Below, piece by piece: positions 1-5,330 of a stretch of 5,330 bases of DNA. Position 1 is the stretch's first letter, and each line of letters starts with the position of its first letter. The stretch lies in NCBI GenBank assembly GCA_023246325.1, contig JAHFIO010000065.1, forward strand, positions 1 to 5,330. Reading direction: 5' to 3'. The notes beneath the pieces were generated by a model, which saw nothing but the letters and a program-made list of their open reading frames with translations, was not told the origin of the DNA and made no database searches. A program made the translations under genes and the position numbers. Origin of the DNA: Candidatus Uhrbacteria bacterium (GTDB lineage Bacteria > Patescibacteriota > Patescibacteriia > 2-12-FULL-60-25).

Positions 1-15
1 TTCGCGGTCTGCGCT

Positions 16-39
16 TACTTTTTTCTGTGGAAAAAAGTA
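16..39. repeat. Perfect 10-bp inverted repeat, A/T-tract hairpin
   Basis: Bases 16-25 (TACTTTTTTC) are the exact reverse complement of bases 30-39 (GAAAAAAGTA), separated by the 4-nt loop TGTG. The stem has only two G/C pairs and no T-run follows it, so it does not look like a standard intrinsic terminator. A terminator or mRNA 3' end for a gene left of the window remains possible. Its right arm overlaps the first DnaA-box-like 9-mer (26-34) and the first copy of the direct repeat at 29-40, so it may belong to the structured control region rather than act alone. Confidence 0.6.
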
Positions 40-110
40 TATAGTTTTCATTCCACATGTGGGGAAAAAAGTATTGTATCTTCACACAATATGTATAGCT
101 TTTTCCACAT
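26..110. repeat. Two consecutive dyads of DnaA-box-like TGTGG/CCACA motifs
   Basis: Dyad 1 pairs TGTGGAA (26-32) with TTCCACA (51-57). Dyad 2 pairs ATGTGG (57-62) with CCACAT (105-110) and, after a 3-nt bulge, AAAAAG (66-71) with CTTTTT (99-104). Inside dyad 2, TATTGT (72-77) and ACAATA (86-91) form a further 6-bp inverted repeat. The dyads abut at the palindrome CCACATGTGG (53-62). GGAAAAAAGTAT occurs twice as a direct repeat (29-40 and 63-74). The 9-mer TTTTCCACA, which fits the relaxed DnaA-box pattern TTWTNCACA, is perfect at 101-109 on the plus strand and at 26-34 on the minus strand. A role in DnaA binding, either as an origin or for promoter control, is inferred. Another dyad-binding regulator is equally compatible. 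Confidence 0.6.
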
Positions 111-114
111 CCTA

Positions 115-142
115 CTTACAGCGAGTGCAAATGTGGTAGAAT
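115..142 (+). promoter_or_regulatory. Probable sigma70-type promoter with extended -10 for the operon
   Basis: The -10 hexamer TAGAAT (137-142) is preceded by TGG (134-136), giving the extended -10 pattern TGnTAnAAT. A weaker -35 candidate CTTACA (115-120, four of six matches to TTGACA) lies at a 16-nt spacing. Transcription would start near 148-150, leaving a leader of about 23 nt before the ATG at 172. The -35 element sits 5 nt after the last CCACAT of the upstream dyads, and another TGTGG (132-136) overlaps the extended -10, so a protein bound to these motifs could directly help or block RNA polymerase. This is the only good promoter candidate seen and would serve all five genes. Confidence 0.55.
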
Positions 143-171
143 AGTAATGCATTTCACAAATAAAATCAAGC

Positions 172-1293
172 ATGAGAATAGCCATGATAGGTTGTAAGGG
201 AATTCCAGCCTCACAAGCGCTTGGAGGGGGGATTGAGACGCATGTCGAGGAGCTCTCGACACGTCTTGCATTAGATGGTCATTTGGTAAGTGTATATGTG
301 CGTCCATATACGAATCCTGCCCATGAAATGAAGTATAAAGGGGTAAATCTTATCACGATCACCTGTATAAAAACTAAAAATCTTGAAACATGGACGCATA
401 CATTATTTTCCACTTTACATGCGCTTGTACAGCCTCTTGATATTATTCATTACCATGGCGTTGGGCCTTCAACCCTTGCGTGGATTGTGCGCGTATTCAA
501 ACCAAAAGTAAAAGTCATCGTTACATTTCATTCTCGTGATCAATTTCACACAAAGTGGGGTTTGATTGGGCGAGCATATTTAGCACTTGGTGAATGGACC
601 GCGGTTCGTTTTCCGCATGCAACCATTGCGGTCGCGCATACTATACAATTATTTTGTCGCAAAAAATTTCATGCGAATGTTTGGCATATTCCTAATGGTG
701 TGCAAATTCCTATATCGACGGCAGGATATGGTGCGCTTTCCGCATTTCATCTTGAGCCTGAACAATATTTTTATACATTGGGTCGACTTGTTCCACATAA
801 AAGTATTGAAGATGCTATTCATGCATATCGTAAAATTGTCACTACAAAAAAATTAGTTATTATCGGTGAAATTCAGAAAAATAATAAATATGCACATGAA
901 CTTGGGCGACTTGCAAAACGTGATCCTCGCGTTATCATGATTGATCGGCAGGTTGGTGTTATTGTGCAGCAGTTAATTGCCAATTCATATGCAATGATAC
1001 ATCCGTCGCGATCAGAAGGTTTATCGGTCGCGGTTTTGGAAGCCATGTCTTATGGAAAAATGGTTATTATGTCTGATATTCCAGAAAATTTGGAATTAGT
1101 TGATCATAGTGCGGTTGCGTATTCTGTTGGAGATATTGATGAGCTTGCTAAAATAATTTCTTGGTCATTGTCTGATCCTGCTCTTGTGCGGGAAAGAGGG
1201 GTACGTGCACGTGATATAGTAAAAAAATTATATTCATGGGAATCTGTCGTTGAACGGACCGAGGCTCTATACAAAAGCGTGAAAATGAGGTAA
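172..1293 (+). CDS. GT4-family glycosyltransferase (GT-B fold)
   Basis: This 373-residue protein is the usual size for a retaining GT-B glycosyltransferase of family GT4, which moves a sugar from a nucleotide donor to an envelope glycan, lipid or polysaccharide acceptor at the cytoplasmic face of the membrane. The N-terminal Rossmann domain starts with the strand MRIAMIG and a glycine-rich loop, GGGIETHVEEL (residues 18-28), typical of the family. The stretch H120-SRDQFHTKWG-130 and the GEW at 140-142 resemble the rhamnosyl/galactosyltransferase-like branch. The C-terminal donor domain begins near residue 198 with YTLGRLVPHKS (R205, K210). It carries the E-x7-E motif, E282 to E290, within SRSEGLSVAVLEAMSYGK. 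No membrane segment is seen. The ATG at 172 is preferred because the first beta strand begins there; no clear Shine-Dalgarno precedes it, only a short A-rich leader. Donor and acceptor cannot be told from sequence. The gene ends 9 nt before the translin-like gene. Confidence 0.93.
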   Translation: MRIAMIGCKGIPASQALGGGIETHVEELSTRLALDGHLVSVYVRPYTNPAHEMKYKGVNLITITCIKTKNLETWTHTLFSTLHALVQPLDIIHYHGVGPSTLAWIVRVFKPKVKVIVTFHSRDQFHTKWGLIGRAYLALGEWTAVRFPHATIAVAHTIQLFCRKKFHANVWHIPNGVQIPISTAGYGALSAFHLEPEQYFYTLGRLVPHKSIEDAIHAYRKIVTTKKLVIIGEIQKNNKYAHELGRLAKRDPRVIMIDRQVGVIVQQLIANSYAMIHPSRSEGLSVAVLEAMSYGKMVIMSDIPENLELVDHSAVAYSVGDIDELAKIISWSLSDPALVRERGVRARDIVKKLYSWESVVERTEALYKSVKMR

Positions 1294-1302
1294 GAAGAAG
1301 GT

Positions 1303-1872
1303 ATGAAATTATCAAAATATTTTTTGGCATTGAAGGCGGATTATGAAAAATTCGTAAAAACAAGACGTGAATTACAGGAAATGAGTGGACGTATACAAGT
1401 TGCTTCTAAGCAAGCTATTTTTGCTTTGCAAAGAGGTGATAGTATTGGCTCGGTGAAATTGCAGGATGAGGCAGCGCGTGTATTGTCTGATGCCGCAAAG
1501 CTTGTCGCGAAGCACCCACGACTGGGGCATGAAGGAGTGTGGCGCGCATGTCAGGAAGAGTATTGTGAAGCGCTTATGTTTTTTGCTTTACTAAAGAACG
1601 CAGATCCACTTGCATTGAAATTACCGACCTCTGATCCTGATATTTTAATTGGTGGATTATCAGATGCTATAGGAGAATTAGTGAGAGCAGCTACAAAAGC
1701 GGTGATAGAAGGAAGACGTGATGATGTACAGCCTTTATATGTACGCGCAGAAGTGATTGTCGATTTTTTGTCATCTATGGATTTGATCGGTGGATCTCGT
1801 TCAAAAGCTGATCAAGCACGCGGGCATTTGAAACGCTTGGAAGATATTCGGTATGACCTTGCTCAAAAATAA
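1303..1872 (+). CDS. Translin-family protein (TRAX/translin-like putative RNA-binding ribonuclease)
   Basis: This 189-residue, all-helical protein matches the translin family along its length. It has an N-terminal helix with Y14 and R21-R22, the segment AIFALQRGD (38-46), the core QEEYCEA (84-90), GGLSDAIGELVRAA (117-130), and a C-terminal helix ending KADQARGHLKRLEDIRYDL (168-186). In eukaryotes translin and TRAX form the C3PO complex, a barrel-shaped RNase acting on siRNA passenger strands and tRNA leaders; archaeal homologues also form RNA-cleaving oligomers. TRAX activity depends on acidic residues in the EYxEA and D-x-x-GEL motifs. Here E86, E89, D121 and E125 are all present, so catalysis is plausible. 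Target RNA and oligomeric state are unknown. It has no signal peptide and no Walker or other added domain. The ATG at 1303 follows a purine-rich stretch (AGAAGAAGG, 1293-1301) that could pair weakly with 16S rRNA. Its last 20 nt overlap murD, implying co-expression. Confidence 0.82.
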   Translation: MKLSKYFLALKADYEKFVKTRRELQEMSGRIQVASKQAIFALQRGDSIGSVKLQDEAARVLSDAAKLVAKHPRLGHEGVWRACQEEYCEALMFFALLKNADPLALKLPTSDPDILIGGLSDAIGELVRAATKAVIEGRRDDVQPLYVRAEVIVDFLSSMDLIGGSRSKADQARGHLKRLEDIRYDLAQK

Positions 1873-3160
1873 AAAAGTATTGATTTTAGGACTTGGACAA
1901 TATCCGAAAGGAAGCGGTGTGTCCGCAGCTTTGTATTGCGCAAAAAAAGGTGCAGAAGTTTTAGTTTCAGATTTAAAGGGACCAAAAGAGTTGGGTACAA
2001 ATGTTGCAGCACTAAAAAAATATGCGCATGTTTCATTTCGTTTAGGTGAACATAGAGTACATGATATAGATTGGGCGGATATTATTTTTCGAAATCCACG
2101 TGTACGTCGGTCATCACCCGAAATGAAACGGGCACATATATTAGGAAAACACATTGAATCTGATATTTCATATTTTATGTCGCTTTGTGAAGCAAAAATT
2201 ATTGGTATTACAGGTACGCGCGGAAAAAGCACAACCTCGACTTTAGTATATGAGATGTTGCGCGCATCAGGAAAAAAAGTGTGGCTTGGTGGCAATATTC
2301 TTATTTCTCCACTTACCTTTATTTCTAAAGTGAAACGACAGGATGTGGTTGTATTAGAATTATCTAGTTGGTTATTAGAAACAACGGGAGAGCGGGGCAT
2401 ATCACCAGATATAGCTTGTATTACAAATGTGATGCGAGATCATTTGAATTCATATGAAAATATGGATGAATATGCAGAAGCGAAAGCACAAATATTTCGC
2501 CATCAAAATGAAAAAGGAATTTTGATTTTGAATGCGCGAGATGCGTTTTGTAAAAAATGGGCAAAGGAGGCACCCGGGCTCGTGAAATTTTTTACGAAAA
2601 AGCAGATGCCTGGTATGAGATATCGTGGGGAACATATGCAGGCGAATATTGCAGCTGCAATTGAAACCGCAAAAGCAGCCGGTGCAACGAATGCAGGAAT
2701 AAAAAAAGCACTTGCACAATTTACGGGTTTAAAAGATAGACAGGAAGTTGTCGCAATAAAAAAAGGTGTAACGTATATAAATGATACAACCGCTTCAACG
2801 CCAGATGGTGTTATTGCAGCCATTAAAACATTTGCGCCTTTTTCAAAAAACGTGCACTTAATTTTTGGCGGGAATGATAAAGAATTAGAGTATGGTGTTG
2901 TAACGAAGTATATTAAAAAATATCATGTATATGTTGCTCTTCTTCCTGGTACGGCGCATGAAAAAATTGTGAAGGAATTTAAAAAGTTGCATGTAGTGTA
3001 TACTGATGTAGTAGATATGAAATCTGCCTTTATATTGCATAAAAAGAATGCAGAAAAAGGGGATGTGATTTTACTTTCGCCTGGAGCAACAAGTTTTGGT
3101 CAATTTGCACATGAGTTTGAACGTGGAGAAAAATTTCGAGAGCTTGTAAAAAAAATATGA
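1853..3160 (+). CDS. murD: UDP-N-acetylmuramoyl-L-alanine--D-glutamate ligase
   Basis: MurD adds D-glutamate to UDP-MurNAc-L-Ala, using ATP, in cytoplasmic peptidoglycan precursor synthesis. At 435 residues the protein is full length. Domain 1 (about 1-113) is a Rossmann fold, KKVLILGLGQYPKGSG, with a longer loop than the Escherichia coli GLGLTGLS. Domain 2 (about 114-292) has the P-loop GITGTRGKSTT (118-128, K125), ELSSW (169-173), NVMRDHLN (192-199, H197), and the lysine expected to be carbamylated, K211 in YAEAKAQIF. Domain 3 (about 293-435) has YINDTTASTPDG (308-319), FGGNDKE (338-344, K343 matching the D-Glu-contacting lysine of E. coli), and LSPGATSFGQFAHEFERGEKF (408-428). The lysine in the E. 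coli motif NDSKATN is threonine here (T313). The ATG at 1853 lies inside the translin-like gene, about 8 nt after GGAAGA (1839-1844), and the protein begins just before its first strand. The TGA stop overlaps the next ATG. Confidence 0.96.
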   Translation: MTLLKNKKVLILGLGQYPKGSGVSAALYCAKKGAEVLVSDLKGPKELGTNVAALKKYAHVSFRLGEHRVHDIDWADIIFRNPRVRRSSPEMKRAHILGKHIESDISYFMSLCEAKIIGITGTRGKSTTSTLVYEMLRASGKKVWLGGNILISPLTFISKVKRQDVVVLELSSWLLETTGERGISPDIACITNVMRDHLNSYENMDEYAEAKAQIFRHQNEKGILILNARDAFCKKWAKEAPGLVKFFTKKQMPGMRYRGEHMQANIAAAIETAKAAGATNAGIKKALAQFTGLKDRQEVVAIKKGVTYINDTTASTPDGVIAAIKTFAPFSKNVHLIFGGNDKELEYGVVTKYIKKYHVYVALLPGTAHEKIVKEFKKLHVVYTDVVDMKSAFILHKKNAEKGDVILLSPGATSFGQFAHEFERGEKFRELVKKI

Positions 3161-4989
3161 AGATTTTAAAATTTTTAAAGTTTAAAACAACATATATTAT
3201 TTTTATGCTTGTGGTGGGTGGCGGAATATATATGCAACATCGTAGATCTGTTGCGAATATTATTACGTATCAAACGCAAGTGATTGTAAAAGAAACCTTG
3301 CAACAAACAGTTGCTGTGACAGGAGAAATAAAACCTTCTTCACGTATAGAATTGGGTTTTAAACGCACGGGAACATTAAAAAATTTGCGCGTGCATATTG
3401 GAGATGTGGTACAAATAGGTGATGTATTAGCAGAAATAAAAGCTGATGATCTTGTCTATGCAGTGCGTTCAGCTGAAAGTGGATTGCAAATTGCTCAAGC
3501 AAATTATAATGTGAAAGCAGCGGGTGAAACTATAGAATCTATACAAGTTTCAGAAGCGGCCGTATCACAAGCAAAAGCATTGTATGAAAAGGCTTTAAGA
3601 GATTTAGAGGCAACCAAGCGCACAACGGTAGATTCAGTTCAAACCGCAGAAAATACACGTGCAACAGCTGAAAATAATCTGGCAAATGCAAATGCTATTG
3701 CAAATCAAAATGTTCAAAATGCATATGATGCAGCGAAAACGCAGTTATTAACAGCACTTGGACCCTTGCAAACAGGTTTAACAAATGGGGATACTATTTC
3801 CGGAGTTGATAATACCGCAACGAGTCAATTATATGGAAATGCGCTTGGTTTTTTAGATTCTGGAAGTCTTGATCGTGCTAAAAATTCATATCATATAGCT
3901 AAAACTGCACGGCAGGATGCAGAAAGCGCGGTGAAAGCAATATCAAGCGTCTCATCAAAAGATCAGATTTTATTTGCTGCTAATGCTGTTCAAAATGCCA
4001 TTAATTTAGTGCAAGCATATTTAACGGATATTCAAAAAGTTTTAGCTGTAAGTATTACATCAAGTAGTTTTTCATCAACTGATTTAGCAAGTAAAAAATC
4101 AATAACAGATAGTGATAGAACATCCGTGTCTGCACAGAGTTCGGCTGTATTAAGTGTATTACAGACAATAAAAAATACGGAATTGACTCGTACGCAAACC
4201 ATAGAACAATTACAAAGCGCTTTTACAAATGCGCAGACCGCATTTCAGACAGCGCAAACAAATGCAGACGTTGCTGTATATGCGGGTAATACGAATATTG
4301 CAATTCAAAAATCAGCCGTTGATTCTGCAGTTGCACTTTTATTACAAAAAAAAGCAGGACCTCGTATTGTTGACCTTGCTTCATTATCCGCATCCGTATT
4401 ACAAGCGCAAGTTGTATTAGATAAGGCCCGTGTGGATTTTAAAGATGCACAAATTGTTGCTCCCGTGATTGGGATTATATCGGATATCCTGCCGCATATT
4501 GGAGAGACGGTAAATGTGGGCAGTATTGTAATAAAAATGGTTGGTAATGATAGACCAGAAATTGAAGCGTTGATTCCAGAGGCGGATATTGCAAAAATTG
4601 CACTATCTCAAAAAGCGGAAATGACTTTGGATGCATATGGTGATGATGTGAAATTTCAAGGATCAGTAAGTGCTAAAGATCCTGCTGAAACTAAGGTGCA
4701 GGATGCTGTGTATTATAAGGTACATATCTTAGTAGATGCGGGTGGAAAAGAAGTGAAACCAGGAATGACGGCAAATATAATAGTACATACGGGAGAAATT
4801 CTACAGGCTTTTATTTTGCCTTTACGTGCTGTGCATACCAAACCAGATGGAATAAAAACGGTTCGCGTATTAGTTGACGGAAAGCCGGTTGAAACAAATA
4901 TTACTATTGGATTGCGTGGAGATGAAGGACGCGCTGAAGCAAAAACTGGATTGAAAGAAGGGGATTTGGTGATTGTCGGTGAAAAATAA
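3157..4989 (+). CDS. HlyD/MacA-type membrane fusion protein (ABC exporter adaptor) with enlarged helical region
   Basis: This is the periplasmic or extracytoplasmic adaptor of a tripartite-like exporter, probably partnered with the ABC ATPase gene that follows. A Lys-rich N-terminus and a hydrophobic segment (about 12-26) form an uncleaved signal anchor. The lipoyl/barrel-sandwich half-motif GTLKNLRVHIGDVVQIGDVLAEI (72-94) and its partner AQIVAPVIGIISDILPHIGETVNVGSIVIKM (431-461) flank a long insert. The beta-barrel domain covers about 466-545 and the membrane-proximal domain about 546-608 (ILPLRAV, GLKEGDLVIVGEK). Typical MacA proteins are about 370-400 residues. Here the insert of about 335 residues holds two coiled-coil arms (about 100-185 and 345-430), rich in Ala, Gln, Thr and Asn, plus an extra mainly helical region (about 186-344). 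No cysteine is present. The start overlaps the murD stop as ATGA, with no strong Shine-Dalgarno (only GAGAG 14 nt upstream), so translational coupling is likely. The transported substrate is unknown. Confidence 0.9.
   Translation: MKILKFLKFKTTYIIFMLVVGGGIYMQHRRSVANIITYQTQVIVKETLQQTVAVTGEIKPSSRIELGFKRTGTLKNLRVHIGDVVQIGDVLAEIKADDLVYAVRSAESGLQIAQANYNVKAAGETIESIQVSEAAVSQAKALYEKALRDLEATKRTTVDSVQTAENTRATAENNLANANAIANQNVQNAYDAAKTQLLTALGPLQTGLTNGDTISGVDNTATSQLYGNALGFLDSGSLDRAKNSYHIAKTARQDAESAVKAISSVSSKDQILFAANAVQNAINLVQAYLTDIQKVLAVSITSSSFSSTDLASKKSITDSDRTSVSAQSSAVLSVLQTIKNTELTRTQTIEQLQSAFTNAQTAFQTAQTNADVAVYAGNTNIAIQKSAVDSAVALLLQKKAGPRIVDLASLSASVLQAQVVLDKARVDFKDAQIVAPVIGIISDILPHIGETVNVGSIVIKMVGNDRPEIEALIPEADIAKIALSQKAEMTLDAYGDDVKFQGSVSAKDPAETKVQDAVYYKVHILVDAGGKEVKPGMTANIIVHTGEILQAFILPLRAVHTKPDGIKTVRVLVDGKPVETNITIGLRGDEGRAEAKTGLKEGDLVIVGEK
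4978..4982 (+). promoter_or_regulatory. Ribosome binding site of the ABC ATPase gene
   Basis: GGTGA, complementary to the UCACC of the 16S rRNA 3' end, lies 9 nt before the ATG at 4992 and within the last codons of the adaptor gene. It supports this ATG as the start and is the clearest Shine-Dalgarno in the window. Confidence 0.55.
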
Positions 4990-4991
4990 AT

Positions 4992-5330
4992 ATGGATGTC
5001 ATTAAGGTTATTGATCTCAAAAAACAATATGAGAATGATGGTGTATTTACGCCCGTGCTGCATGGAGTGACTTTTTCAATTCCAAAAGGGCAATTCGTTG
5101 CGATTATGGGTCCGTCGGGATCTGGGAAGTCAACGCTGATGCAGATTTTAGGATTTTTAGATACAGCATCTAGCGGACAATATTATTTCGAAGATCGTGA
5201 TGTCTCCACCTTAGATGAAGATGAATTAGCGCGGCTACGTGGAGAAAAAGTTGGATTTATTTTTCAAGCATTTAATTTATTACCGAGAACATCCGTATTG
5301 GAAAATGTTATATTACCTTTATTGTACTCA
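4992..5330 (+). CDS. ABC transporter ATP-binding protein, MacB/LolD type, 3'-truncated by window end
   Basis: The first 113 codons are present and the frame is open to the window edge. The translation begins MDVIKVIDLKKQYENDG and shows the A-loop region (Y13), the Walker A motif GPSGSGKST (40-48), LGFLDTASSG (53-62) and the Q-loop VGFIFQAFNLLPRTSVLENVILPL (87-110, Q92). The FIFQxFNLLPxxxxxENVxLPL pattern is typical of the MacB/LolD/FtsE-like ATPases that drive export or mechanotransmission rather than import. The LSGGQ signature, Walker B and H-loop lie beyond the window. Usual family length is about 220-240 residues for a separate ATPase, or about 650 if fused to the permease as in MacB; which form applies cannot be seen. 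The 2-nt gap after the adaptor gene indicates a shared transcript and complex. The common LDxPTSG segment reads LDTASSG here, a mild variation. Confidence 0.93.
   Translation, partial: MDVIKVIDLKKQYENDGVFTPVLHGVTFSIPKGQFVAIMGPSGSGKSTLMQILGFLDTASSGQYYFEDRDVSTLDEDELARLRGEKVGFIFQAFNLLPRTSVLENVILPLLYS

Noticed and set aside
1..14. GC-rich mini-hairpin (GCG at 4-6 with CGC at 12-14)
   Set aside because: Three base pairs are too few to support a structure.
16..39. Classic intrinsic terminator
   Set aside because: The stem has only two G/C pairs and is not followed by a T-run. It was kept only as an inverted repeat.
587..856. 89-codon plus-strand frame inside the glycosyltransferase gene
   Set aside because: It is out of frame within a well-supported GT4 gene and its product has no recognisable motif.
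1801..2400. 199-codon open frame on the minus strand
   Set aside because: It lies antisense to the end of the translin-like gene and the first half of murD, both of which have clear family motifs. Its translation shows no recognisable domain and is rich in Ser, Phe, Pro and Cys, as expected of an antisense shadow.
2450..2823. Two overlapping minus-strand frames inside murD
   Set aside because: Both are antisense to the conserved central and C-terminal murD coding sequence, and their products look like low-complexity reverse translations.
4713..5063. 116-codon minus-strand frame across the adaptor-ATPase junction
   Set aside because: It is antisense to two conserved genes and has no domain of its own.
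172..5330. TGA recoding (Gracilibacteria/SR1 code or mycoplasma code)
   Set aside because: No gene has an internal in-frame TGA, glycine and tryptophan use normal codons, and murD ends in TGA exactly at its expected C-terminus.
1..5330. CRISPR array, tRNA/rRNA gene, insertion sequence or transposase
   Set aside because: No regularly spaced repeat-spacer pattern, RNA gene motif, terminal inverted repeat or transposase-like frame is visible.

Overview
The window is a gene-dense bacterial stretch. One short non-coding region (1-171) is followed by five same-strand genes packed like one transcription unit: a glycosyltransferase (172-1293), a translin-family protein (1303-1872), murD (1853-3160), a HlyD/MacA-type membrane fusion protein (3157-4989), and the first 113 codons of a MacB/LolD-type ABC ATPase (4992 to the window end). 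Junctions are a 9-nt gap, a 20-nt overlap, a 4-nt ATGA overlap and a 2-nt gap.

The organism is most likely a member of the Candidate Phyla Radiation (Patescibacteria). This is inference from several weak cues: AT-rich coding sequence, a translin homologue (rare in bacteria), a MurD whose first nucleotide loop is expanded, and an unusually long Ala/Gln/Thr/Asn-rich adaptor beside a MacB-like ATPase. Tryptophan is TGG throughout and no reading frame contains an internal TGA, so the standard bacterial code fits; recoding of TGA, as in Gracilibacteria, is not supported.

Region 1-171 is the most structured non-coding part. It carries five CCACA/TGTGG cores. Two of them sit in perfect matches to the relaxed DnaA-box pattern TTWTNCACA (TTTTCCACA, in opposite orientation), and they are arranged in two consecutive dyads with A-tracts and a 12-nt direct repeat. 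A plausible extended -10 promoter (115-142) lies directly downstream and reads into the glycosyltransferase. The region could be a DnaA-controlled promoter, part of a replication origin, or the operator of another dyad-binding regulator; the window cannot separate these.

Functionally, the glycosyltransferase and MurD point to envelope and peptidoglycan synthesis. The adaptor and ATPase are the start of an ABC export or mechanotransmission system, whose permease should follow just beyond the window. The translin-like protein is the outlier: it keeps the acidic residues associated with RNase activity in the TRAX/C3PO family, and its 3' end is physically overlapped by murD.
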